The notes below the pieces were generated by a model that searched no databases, had not been told where the DNA came from, and worked only from the letters and a program-made list of their open reading frames with translations. From Caryophanales bacterium (lineage in GTDB: Bacteria > Bacillota > Bacilli > Alicyclobacillales > SLC66), in contig DAIELO010000054.1 in NCBI GenBank assembly GCA_027341705.1, positions 1 through 7,290 on the forward strand: DNA of 7,290 nucleotides, read 5' to 3'. The translations under genes were made by a program, and so were the position numbers. This document shows, piece after piece, positions 1 to 6,294 of the stretch. The stretch's first letter is position 1. Every line of letters begins with the position of its first letter.

Positions 1-571
1 ACAAGTAGCCCATTGAAATAGCCACTTCATAGATAGCTGTGCGGCGAAGAAAATACAGGGATGAACCATTGAGCCCCAACATGGTGATCAGGACGACCCA
101 CTGCCAGGTTTTCACTCTTAAGCCCATCTGTCTCGTCAAAGTCCCGATAATCAACAACTGTACACATATACCCATCCAAAGAAATAATGCAGTGGCCATC
201 GAATAATTTGCTTCGATTCCTAGCAAGTGCAAGGGTAACCAAAACACTAAAACAGGTGTCACGCCAAAATAAAGATACCAGTGACCATGGTAAAGTGAAG
301 CATCATGCAGGCGAAACGGGGCATTTTGTAGCGGATTGTAGGGATCTGCCAGGGCAAGAAGTTTGGGAGAAGGTTTTACGGGCAGATATAAGTGCCCCGA
401 CAAAAATCCTCGAGTCAGAAGTGAATAGTAATTCATCGCTCCACCTCCAAACTGTGGAGCGTAACCTTGAAATGCAGTCCAGAGAAACAAGGCAAGAAGT
501 AGCACCACTAGGCATAAAATCACCATATTCTTCAGAATCGATTCTTGCTGCCTCACTTTCTTATCTCCCAT
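1..571 (-). CDS. Partial multi-pass membrane protein, N-terminal part, function unknown
   Basis: On the minus strand an uninterrupted frame of 190 codons runs from ATG at 571 to the left edge, so the C-terminus lies outside the window. Residues 1-15 are polar and basic, followed by a strong membrane segment at about 16-35 (VILCLVVLLLALFLW). A hydrophilic, probably periplasmic loop follows, with the conserved-looking pieces LADPYNP (74-80), NAPFRLHDASLY (83-94) and HWYLYFGVTP (97-106). Further membrane segments lie at about 102-119, 124-146 and 157-175. I recall similar 'DPY-P...N-P-RLHD-S-Y-G-YYLYFG' loops in large uncharacterised bacterial membrane proteins that resemble GT-C glycosyltransferases; this is memory, not a search. 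An in-frame TAA five codons upstream of the ATG limits the start. GTG at 556 is an alternative with a better ribosome-binding site (GGAG, plus-strand 565-568, 8 bases away). The reading frame is clear; the function is not. It diverges from the sugar operon and may be an unrelated neighbour. Confidence 0.8.
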   Translation of the reverse strand, partial: MGDKKVRQQESILKNMVILCLVVLLLALFLWTAFQGYAPQFGGGAMNYYSLLTRGFLSGHLYLPVKPSPKLLALADPYNPLQNAPFRLHDASLYHGHWYLYFGVTPVLVFWLPLHLLGIEANYSMATALFLWMGICVQLLIIGTLTRQMGLRVKTWQWVVLITMLGLNGSSLYFLRRTAIYEVAISMGYL

Positions 572-762
572 CCGTTCAATATTTTACATCTTAAAAATCA
601 ATATGATAACGAAATTAAATTGAATTAATAAGCAATACAAATATTTAATTAATCGCTGTCAACCTGCTGGTCCATAGTAAGATACTGCGGACAATTGACC
701 TATTTCCCTGTATGCTTTCTGCCAAGAAAAAGCCATATAGACTTTCTAAGTGAGTGTAACTC
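572..762. promoter_or_regulatory. A/T-rich divergent intergenic region with candidate promoters
   Basis: This 191-base stretch separates the minus-strand membrane protein gene from the plus-strand sugar operon and should hold promoters for both. About 581-655 is strongly A/T-rich, with repeated AATTAA-type words near 612, 622 and 645 and the palindrome TTAATTAA at 645-652. A plausible plus-strand sigma-70 pair is TTGAAT (620-625) and TTTAAT (644-649) with an 18-base spacer. A second, weaker pair nearer the gene is CGGACA (688-693) and TATGCT (711-716) with a 17-base spacer. No terminator hairpin, riboswitch or convincing small ORF was seen. The promoter assignments are by eye and tentative, because A/T-rich DNA yields such matches by chance. 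Confidence 0.45.
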
Positions 763-1734
763 ATGACACGACAGAATTTTTTTGTTTCAGGAGGAGCTGG
801 CTTTATTGGCTCAACGCTCTGTAGCGCTCTCCTTGAACGTCCTTCAACCAATCAAGTTGTTGTTTATGATAACTTTTCATCGGGACGAAAATGGCATCTT
901 GAGCATCATGAACATGACAAGCGACTTAAAGTAGTCATTGCTAATATTGAAGATTTTTCAACCTTGACAAACAGCATGCAAGGAATTGATTGTGTTTTTC
1001 ATCTTGCATCCAACCCTGATATCTCTAAAGCCGCAACAGATCCAGACATTGACTTCCGCCAAGGCACGATCCTGACTAGAAACATTGTTGAAGCCGCGCG
1101 ATTAAACGGTATCAGTAAGATTGTTTATACTTCTGGAAGTGGTGTTTACGGAGACCAAGGCGAGAACATTTTGAGCGAGGCATCAAGTACCGCAGTTCCG
1201 GTCTCTACCTATGCCGCCAGTAAAATTGCTGGGGAAAGTCTACTCTGTGCTTATGCCCACATGTTTGATCTGAGTGTCTCAGTACTTCGATTTGCCAATG
1301 TTGTTGGTGCTCATCAAACTCATGGTGTCGGCTTTGATTTTGTAAAAAAACTACTTAATAATCCAACTGCATTGACCATCCTTGGCGATGGCTGTCAGAC
1401 AAAAAGTTATATTCATGTCGAAGACGTTGTCCAAGCCATGCTCCTTGCCATGAATATCATGGATACCTATAAGGTTTTTAATGTTTCTACAGATGATTTC
1501 ATCTCTGTAAATCAGATTGCCGTTCTCGCCGTAGAAACAATGAAGCTGGATTTATCAAAGGTTGAGTTCATTTATACCGGAGGCCCCGTTGGCTGGAAAG
1601 GCGATGTTCCTCAAATGCGAATGAATTCAGACTCCATAAAAAAAATTGGCTGGTGTACGCACTTTAACTCTAATGAAGCCATCTCTGCCTCGCTGGCGGG
1701 AATTCATAAACACGCTCTTGCAGGCCGACTTTAA
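763..1734 (+). CDS. NAD-dependent sugar-nucleotide epimerase/dehydratase (epimerase 1)
   Basis: This 323-residue protein is an extended short-chain dehydrogenase of the GalE/RmlB type, expected to act in the cytoplasm on an NDP-sugar. The N-terminal Rossmann fold has GGAGFIG (10-16) for NAD and an acidic ribose-binding residue D36 (VVVYDNFSSG). HLASNPD (80-86) is the usual segment after the fourth strand. The active-site Tyr and Lys are Y150 and K154 (STYAASK). The position equivalent to E. coli GalE Ser124 appears to be G125 in TSGSGVYG (123-130), with Ser on either side. The C-terminal substrate domain carries LGDGCQTKSY (207-216) and GGPVGWKGD (273-281). Length is normal for the family. 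ATG at 763 is the first start after an in-frame TAA at 757-759; the ribosome-binding site is weak (GTGAG). It opens the operon, and the glycosyltransferase starts 2 bases after its stop. The family is certain; substrate and epimerase-versus-dehydratase activity are unknown. Confidence 0.93.
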   Translation: MTRQNFFVSGGAGFIGSTLCSALLERPSTNQVVVYDNFSSGRKWHLEHHEHDKRLKVVIANIEDFSTLTNSMQGIDCVFHLASNPDISKAATDPDIDFRQGTILTRNIVEAARLNGISKIVYTSGSGVYGDQGENILSEASSTAVPVSTYAASKIAGESLLCAYAHMFDLSVSVLRFANVVGAHQTHGVGFDFVKKLLNNPTALTILGDGCQTKSYIHVEDVVQAMLLAMNIMDTYKVFNVSTDDFISVNQIAVLAVETMKLDLSKVEFIYTGGPVGWKGDVPQMRMNSDSIKKIGWCTHFNSNEAISASLAGIHKHALAGRL

Positions 1735-1736
1735 AC

Positions 1737-2966
1737 ATGAATAATCAAGAAATCTGGCTTGAAGATTCTACTGCTGAAGTTAATCAGCAACCTCCTGTGC
1801 TCAGCATCGTCGTGCCTGCGCTCAATGAAGAGCTAACCATTGGTGAGTTTGTGCAGTGGTGCCTCCAAGGATTGTCTGCCGCTGACATTCATGGGGAGAT
1901 CATTATTGTGGATAGTTCCTCGGATGATACCGCTAGGCTCGCTCTTCAGTCTGGCGCCAAAGTACTACATGTTCCTAAACGTGGCCTAGGGAGAGCATAC
2001 ATCGACGCTTTGCCTTTTGTTCAGGGAAAATGGTTGATTCTGGGAGATTGTGATCTCACGTACGACTTTCGTGAATTGATTCCTTTTATCGAAAAATTTA
2101 ATTCAGGCTTTGATTTCATTATGGGGTCGAGAATGGCTGGATTCATAGAGCCTGGATCTATGCCTCCCCTACATCGTTTTTTTGGAACGCCGCTGACCAC
2201 ATGGATTCTTAATCAGATGTTTTCAACGCACTACAGTGACATACATTGTGGTATGCGCGGAATTACCTATGATGCGATGAAAAAAATGTCTCTTCAATCC
2301 CAAGGCTGGGAATATGCAAGCGAGATGGTTTTAAAGGCTGCGCAACTTAAACTTAAGATTGCTGAAGTTCCTGTGAAATTTTACAAGGATCGGGATGGCC
2401 GACTCTCACATCACAAACGATCAGGATTTTTATCACCTTGGCTTGCTGGCTGGGTTAATCTCAAAGCCATGTTTTTATACGGTTCAAACGCTCTGATGAT
2501 CAAACCAGGACTTTGTTTTTTATTTCTTGGGTTACTCTTATCCCTACCCCAATTTATCAGCGGTAAAGTTTGGCAACTTGGATCCGTCCATTTTGCACTT
2601 TCCTGGATGTTGCTTGGAGTTTGTCTATCTGTAAGTGGCTTACAGGCTTTGTGTCTTGGCTTATTGTCACTATCCATCAATGACTTAACTGGTAAATCGA
2701 TTGCTCGTTTTTCACAAATTTTCAGTTACAATCGATCTGTTTTAACCTGCTTTCTTGTCATGGGAGCAGGCATTGTTTTTTGCTTTCCTTTGCTTAACCA
2801 CTATCTTCATGATGGACTGAAACTGCAGAGCGTGACTTCACAACAGGATTTATTTTATGCTGTTGGTGGAATCATGCTTTTCCTGCTTGGGTTTACCTTC
2901 TTTTCGTTCACACTGATTCTCCACTCTCTGTGCATCAAAAACAAGAATCCCTCATCCCTTATGTGA
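1737..2966 (+). CDS. Family 2 glycosyltransferase with C-terminal membrane domain
   Basis: This 409-residue protein has a cytoplasmic GT-A domain (about 21-245) and a membrane domain. The fold starts with LSIVVPALNEELTIGEF (22-38), then IIIVDSSSDDT (55-65) binds the nucleotide, and GDCD (103-106) supplies the metal-binding DxD-like motif. MGSRMAGFIEPGSMPPLHR (129-147), SDIHCGMRG (167-175) and EYASEMVLKA (192-201) match a bacterial subgroup related to dolichyl-phosphate mannose or glucose synthases, as I recall it. Four or five hydrophobic segments follow, at about 256-273, 284-313, 335-352 and 374-398. The likely role is transfer of a sugar from an NDP-sugar to a polyprenyl-phosphate carrier or lipid-linked glycan at the inner membrane; donor and acceptor are unknown. 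The start is 2 bases after the epimerase 1 stop. The sugar made by neighbouring enzymes may be its donor (inference). Only the exact activity is uncertain. Confidence 0.92.
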   Translation: MNNQEIWLEDSTAEVNQQPPVLSIVVPALNEELTIGEFVQWCLQGLSAADIHGEIIIVDSSSDDTARLALQSGAKVLHVPKRGLGRAYIDALPFVQGKWLILGDCDLTYDFRELIPFIEKFNSGFDFIMGSRMAGFIEPGSMPPLHRFFGTPLTTWILNQMFSTHYSDIHCGMRGITYDAMKKMSLQSQGWEYASEMVLKAAQLKLKIAEVPVKFYKDRDGRLSHHKRSGFLSPWLAGWVNLKAMFLYGSNALMIKPGLCFLFLGLLLSLPQFISGKVWQLGSVHFALSWMLLGVCLSVSGLQALCLGLLSLSINDLTGKSIARFSQIFSYNRSVLTCFLVMGAGIVFCFPLLNHYLHDGLKLQSVTSQQDLFYAVGGIMLFLLGFTFFSFTLILHSLCIKNKNPSSLM

Positions 2967-2971
2967 GCATC

Positions 2972-3619
2972 ATGAATACAGATAAGTCACGAACTCATAG
3001 CTTCGGCCAAATCAATGATCTAAATGCATTAGATCGTTTAAACCAGTGGCTTTCTCTAAAAAAGATTAACAGACACTTGAGCATAAGTAATCAATCGGTA
3101 ATCGCTGATATCGGCTGTGGATTCAACGCCTCTGTCAGTCGTTCATTTCAAAATAACTGCCGCTCTCTTTGGCTTGTTGATTTAAAAATCGAACCAAAAT
3201 TAAAAGACAAAGAGTTACACTCCAATTTAGAAATTATCGAAGGTCGTATTCCTGAAGTTCTAAGCTCACTACCTGCAAATTACTTTGATTGCATCATTCT
3301 GAATTCTGTTCTGGAGCATCTAGAGAATCCTGTCGAAACACTTGGTTATCTTCATAACAGTCTAAAACCAGGTGGAAAACTCTGGATCAATGTTCCGAAC
3401 TGGTATGGAAAAATCATTCTGGAGTTTTTTGCATTCAAACTAGGGATATCTCCCGTCGATGAGATGAATGACCATAAAATGTATTACAGCAAAATCCAGC
3501 TCTGGCCCTTGCTAATATCGGCTGGATTTAAACCGAGTAATATTCGGTTGGGGTCACATAAATTCCTAATGTGTACATGGGCATTATGCACAAAAGAAAA
3601 GATTGAGAATTTATCATGA
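2972..3619 (+). CDS. Class I SAM-dependent methyltransferase (methyltransferase 1)
   Basis: This 215-residue protein is a seven-strand class I methyltransferase. Motif I is VIADIGCGFNA (43-53), where SAM binds. D70 at the end of the second strand (LWLVD) should hold the ribose hydroxyls. The post-motif segment LNSVLEHLENP (110-120) and LKPGG (131-135) are typical of the small-molecule Methyltransf_11/23 type that includes UbiG-like O-methyltransferases. Its likely target is a hydroxyl on a sugar or glycan made by this cluster (inference). I chose ATG at 2972, 5 bases after the glycosyltransferase stop. An in-frame GTG at 2930 would add 14 residues but overlap the glycosyltransferase by 37 bases, without clear family similarity or ribosome-binding site. 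The stop overlaps the next start in an ATGA junction at 3616-3619, so the two methyltransferases are probably translationally coupled. Confidence 0.9.
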   Translation: MNTDKSRTHSFGQINDLNALDRLNQWLSLKKINRHLSISNQSVIADIGCGFNASVSRSFQNNCRSLWLVDLKIEPKLKDKELHSNLEIIEGRIPEVLSSLPANYFDCIILNSVLEHLENPVETLGYLHNSLKPGGKLWINVPNWYGKIILEFFAFKLGISPVDEMNDHKMYYSKIQLWPLLISAGFKPSNIRLGSHKFLMCTWALCTKEKIENLS

Positions 3620-4386
3620 CTAAAGAACCACTTGGCAAGCCAACTCAAATTCCGACTCAAGAGTGGAATTTGCACTGGAGAGACTTTGATTCGTCTGCGC
3701 ATATTAATCCTGCACAAGCATATCGTAGGGAACTTGTGATTAAGGCTATAGCTGAGGGTTTGAATGACCGAATCGCAGATTTAGGATGCGGTCAAGGCGA
3801 CTTATTATGGTCCTTACGTCAGGAACTTGCCCACGCTCAGTTTTTAGGAGTTGATGCCAGTGATATTGCGCTGCATATCTCTAAATCAAAGTTATCTGAT
3901 CTCAATGTTTGCCAGGCTAATATTGATTCTGAAGCTTCTCCACCTCAACAATGGCTCGGGTGGGCTGACACAGTTACGTGCACTGAAGTTCTCGAACATC
4001 TTGATCATCCCGAGCGTGCCGTTCTCTTTGCGAAGCATCTCCTCAAATCAGGTGGACGTTTAATCGTCACTGTCCCAAGTGGACCTGTCTCTGCCTTTGA
4101 CAAACATCTTGGTCATCGAAAACATTACTCGATTCACGACCTCAGACATTTACTTGAAACGGCTGGATTCAAGCAGATCGAGGTCAAAGGTTCTGGATTT
4201 CCTTTTTTTAACGTGTATCGTTTGGTTGTTGTGGCTCGTGGTCAACAAGTGATTGCTGATGCTGCAGCACTGAAAGTGAACTGGAGAGCTCGTATCGCCA
4301 TGTTTCTTTTTAGTGTTCTATTCAAGCTAAATTGCAGAAATGGTCAATGGGGTTGGCAGTTAATTGCTACAGCTACTCGCTCGTAA
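3616..4386 (+). CDS. Class I SAM-dependent methyltransferase (methyltransferase 2)
   Basis: This 256-residue protein is a second class I methyltransferase, distinct from the one before it. Motif I is ADLGCGQGD (54-62), the ribose-binding acid is D80 (FLGVDAS), and CTEVLEHLDHPERA (122-135) and LLKSGGRL (142-149) complete the fold, followed by VPSGP (153-157) and the conserved-looking GHRKHYS (166-172). An N-terminal extension of about 50 residues containing EWNLHWRDFD (16-25) precedes the SAM fold. A basic, partly hydrophobic tail (about 198-240, including FFNVYRLVVVARG and IAMFLFSVLFKL) could lie along the membrane or a lipid-linked acceptor; that is inference. Its ATG overlaps the upstream TGA by ATGA. 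The sequences of the two methyltransferases are too different to be a recent duplication. Sugar or glycan methylation is the contextual guess; the substrate cannot be deduced. Confidence 0.91.
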   Translation: MTKEPLGKPTQIPTQEWNLHWRDFDSSAHINPAQAYRRELVIKAIAEGLNDRIADLGCGQGDLLWSLRQELAHAQFLGVDASDIALHISKSKLSDLNVCQANIDSEASPPQQWLGWADTVTCTEVLEHLDHPERAVLFAKHLLKSGGRLIVTVPSGPVSAFDKHLGHRKHYSIHDLRHLLETAGFKQIEVKGSGFPFFNVYRLVVVARGQQVIADAAALKVNWRARIAMFLFSVLFKLNCRNGQWGWQLIATATRS

Positions 4387-4481
4387 TACATGCAACAGGA
4401 TAATGACTCTAATCTTAGTTTTCTTAATCTGAAACATATGCGATGACTGGCAGGCTTTTAGTCAGTGATGGGGGAGGATCT
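4387..4481 (+). other. Intergenic gap within the cluster, possible internal promoter site
   Basis: This is the only sizeable gap in the plus-strand gene run, 95 bases between methyltransferase 2 and the preferred start of epimerase 2. No terminator hairpin is apparent. It holds a short frame from ATG 4390 to TGA 4446 (18 codons), which has no recognised identity and no obvious ribosome-binding site. The gap may carry an internal promoter, but I found no pair of hexamers good enough to call. It ends in the strong ribosome-binding site of epimerase 2. Confidence 0.4.
4471..4478 (+). promoter_or_regulatory. Strong Shine-Dalgarno sequence that decides the epimerase 2 start
   Basis: The purine run GGGGAGGA lies 3 bases before GTG at 4482, and its GGAGG core (4473-4477) is 4 bases away. 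The alternative ATG at 4443 has no purine-rich site upstream. Initiation at GTG also places the Rossmann GxxGxxG motif at residues 9-15, as expected for the family and close to residues 10-16 in epimerase 1. Confidence 0.65.
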
Positions 4482-5444
4482 GTGTCATCACAAGTACTTG
4501 TAACGGGAGCCGCTGGCTTTATTGGAAGTTCGCTGGTAGATCGACTGCTTGATCTGGATATCGATGTACTTGGCATTGATAATCTGTCGACTGGCCAAGT
4601 TAAGCATCTTGATCATGCTCAACGGAACAAACGATTTACGTTTATTGAAAGAGATCTTTTTGTTGACGATATTCGTGATTGTTTCCATAACATTGACGTT
4701 GTCTTTCATCTTGCTGCGAATGCAGACGTTCGATTTGGGCTTGAGCATCCGAAAAAAGATCTTGAACAAAACACCCTATCAACTTTTAACGTCCTGGAAG
4801 GAATGCGTCAGGCTGGTGTTAAAAAAATAGTTTTTTCTTCAACGGGTTCCGTTTATGGTGAACCTTCTGTTGTTCCAACACCTGAAAATGCACCTTTTCC
4901 TGTTCAAACTTCCTTATACGGCGCATCAAAAATTGCCAGTGAGGCTCTTATTAGTGCCTATTGTGAAGGATTTGGTATGCAGTCCTGGATATTTCGCTTC
5001 GTATCCATACTTGGTGAGCGATATTCCCATGGCCACGTCTATGATTTTTATAAAAAATTAAGAATTGATTCCTCTATTCTTCCCGTACTTGGTGATGGCT
5101 GTCAACGTAAATCGTACCTTTATATTCACGACTGTATTGATGCCATGCTCTTAGCTCTTAATCAATGCCATGATTATATTAATATATTTAATCTTGGTAC
5201 TGATGACTACTGCCAAGTATCTGACTCGATCAGTTGGATCTGTTCCGAATTAGGCGTTAATCCATCCCTGCAGTTCTCTGGCGGACCTCGTGGCTGGGTA
5301 GGTGACAGCCCCTTTATCTATCTCAATACAGACAGGATTCGTGCTCTGGGATGGAGCCCAAAAGTTGGTATTCGCGAAGGTATTATCCGCACGGTACGGT
5401 ACCTGCAGCAAAATGAATGGCTCTTCGAGGCACGCAATGACTGA
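4482..5444 (+). CDS. NAD-dependent sugar-nucleotide epimerase/dehydratase (epimerase 2)
   Basis: From GTG at 4482 this is a 320-residue extended SDR of the GalE type. It has GAAGFIG (9-15) for NAD, D33 for the ribose (LGIDNLSTG), HLAANADV (76-83), FSSTGSVYGE (118-127) with T121 at the catalytic Ser/Thr position, and Y146 and K150 (LYGASK). All expected catalytic residues are therefore present. The C-terminal half shares LGDGCQRKSY (203-212) and GGPRGWVGD (267-275) with epimerase 1, so the two are paralogues of one subfamily. It probably interconverts an NDP-hexose and its epimer in the cytoplasm, supplying glycan assembly; the substrate is unknown. The open frame extends to ATG 4443, adding 13 residues rich in Gly and Ser, but the GTG has a far better ribosome-binding site and gives the usual family N-terminus. 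The end overlaps the following SDR gene by 8 bases. Confidence 0.92.
   Translation: MSSQVLVTGAAGFIGSSLVDRLLDLDIDVLGIDNLSTGQVKHLDHAQRNKRFTFIERDLFVDDIRDCFHNIDVVFHLAANADVRFGLEHPKKDLEQNTLSTFNVLEGMRQAGVKKIVFSSTGSVYGEPSVVPTPENAPFPVQTSLYGASKIASEALISAYCEGFGMQSWIFRFVSILGERYSHGHVYDFYKKLRIDSSILPVLGDGCQRKSYLYIHDCIDAMLLALNQCHDYINIFNLGTDDYCQVSDSISWICSELGVNPSLQFSGGPRGWVGDSPFIYLNTDRIRALGWSPKVGIREGIIRTVRYLQQNEWLFEARND
5427..5430 (+). promoter_or_regulatory. Ribosome-binding site of the SDR gene, inside epimerase 2
   Basis: GAGG lies 6 bases before ATG 5437, within the last codons of epimerase 2. It supports 5437 as the start instead of the much earlier in-frame ATG at 5302, and it suggests translational coupling across the 8-base overlap. 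Confidence 0.65.
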
Positions 5445-6294
5445 GCGATGGGCAATAATTACCGGGGCATCCCGTGGATTAGGTCAAGTCCTGGCTGTAA
5501 ACTACTGGGCAGCAGGCTACAGCCTTCATCTGATTGCCCGTGATCTTGAAGCATTAACGCGCTTCCAGCAGACCTTATCATCCTCAACAACACAGCAATG
5601 TTTGATACACGCAGTCGACTTGTCATGCGATCAACAAATTGAACTCTTTTGTTCCAAGGTTATTTCCGAACAATGGCCCGTGCATGCCTTGGTCAATAAT
5701 GCTGCCATACATGGCCCTATTGGGCCGGCATCTAGAGCAGACTTTGGATTGTGGAAACAAACCTTTCAAGTAGACTTATTTGCTGCAGTGGCCCTGTGCC
5801 AAGCAGTCGTTCCAGCCATGATTCGGAATAACTACGGATCAATCATAAATATCTCAGGTGGTGGTGCTACCGGTCCCCGCCCTAATTTCAGCGCCTATGC
5901 ATGCGCGAAAACAGCACTTGTTCGCTTTAGCGAAACTCTAGCGCAAGAACTGCGACCTCATAAAATTCGCGTTAATTGCATCGCCCCAGGCCCCATGCCA
6001 ACTAAGCTCCTAGAAGAGATTATTGATAATGCCTCATATCTGAGTCCCAAAGAATTTGAATTAGCCCGTAGCACCCTTCATGCACCTGATCATACGATGC
6101 ATGAAGCCGCACAGCTTGCCCTTTATCTTTCTGATCCTCAAACACCTTATATTAGTGGAAAAATCATCAGTGCACTTTGGGATGACTGGCGAAATTGGTG
6201 TGATAAGGTACCATTGATCGATCAATCAGACATCTATACGTTGCGCCGTATTGTCGGCAAGGATCGCGCGATGGCTTGGGGAGATAAGGAATGA
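5437..6294 (+). CDS. Classical short-chain dehydrogenase/reductase (SDR)
   Basis: This 285-residue protein is a classical SDR, an NAD(P)-dependent oxidoreductase. It shows TGASRGLG (9-16) for cofactor binding, VNNAA (86-90), catalytic S140 (INISGGG), Y154 and K158 (YACAK), and the IAPGP turn (182-186). The basic residue after the glycine motif (R13) and R35 after the second strand are compatible with NADPH preference, which is an inference. After ISGKIISALWDDW (239-251), near where classical SDRs usually end, it continues for about 35 residues, including SDIYTLRRIVGKDRA (264-278). I recall this kind of tail in SDRs of surface-sugar clusters that sit beside Gfo/Idh enzymes; I could not search. 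ATG 5437 is preferred because of its GAGG site and because the fold begins immediately. It overlaps epimerase 2 by 8 bases and the next gene by 4. The likely role is a redox step on an activated sugar. Confidence 0.92.
   Translation: MTERWAIITGASRGLGQVLAVNYWAAGYSLHLIARDLEALTRFQQTLSSSTTQQCLIHAVDLSCDQQIELFCSKVISEQWPVHALVNNAAIHGPIGPASRADFGLWKQTFQVDLFAAVALCQAVVPAMIRNNYGSIINISGGGATGPRPNFSAYACAKTALVRFSETLAQELRPHKIRVNCIAPGPMPTKLLEEIIDNASYLSPKEFELARSTLHAPDHTMHEAAQLALYLSDPQTPYISGKIISALWDDWRNWCDKVPLIDQSDIYTLRRIVGKDRAMAWGDKE
6280..6283 (+). promoter_or_regulatory. Ribosome-binding site of the Gfo/Idh gene, inside the SDR gene
   Basis: GGAG lies 7 bases upstream of ATG 6291 within the last codons of the SDR gene. 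Together with the ATGA stop-start overlap at 6291-6294 it points to coupled translation, suggesting roughly matched amounts of the two oxidoreductases. Confidence 0.6.

Noticed and set aside
27..515. Two shorter minus-strand frames (27-242 and 303-515)
   Set aside because: They are in other frames of the same strand as the partial membrane protein and show no hydrophobic pattern or family motif, so they are shadows.
187..594. Plus-strand open frame of 135 codons opposite the divergent gene
   Set aside because: It has no recognisable domain and low-complexity polar composition, and it lies over a minus-strand frame that encodes clear membrane segments and motif-like loops through the window edge.
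645..851. Minus-strand frame of 68 codons over the promoter region and epimerase 1 start
   Set aside because: It overlaps the well-supported start of epimerase 1 and has no recognisable features.
2930..2971. Upstream GTG start for methyltransferase 1
   Set aside because: It would overlap the glycosyltransferase by 37 bases and lacks a ribosome-binding site. ATG 2972 lies just past the upstream stop.
4390..4446. 18-codon small ORF in the 95-base gap
   Set aside because: There is no ribosome-binding site or codon evidence, and a frame this short is expected by chance. It is mentioned as an unlikely leader peptide only.
5302..5436. Longer SDR starting at ATG 5302
   Set aside because: The 45 extra residues translate the epimerase 2 coding sequence out of frame. 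ATG 5437 has a GAGG site at 6 bases and gives the normal SDR N-terminus.
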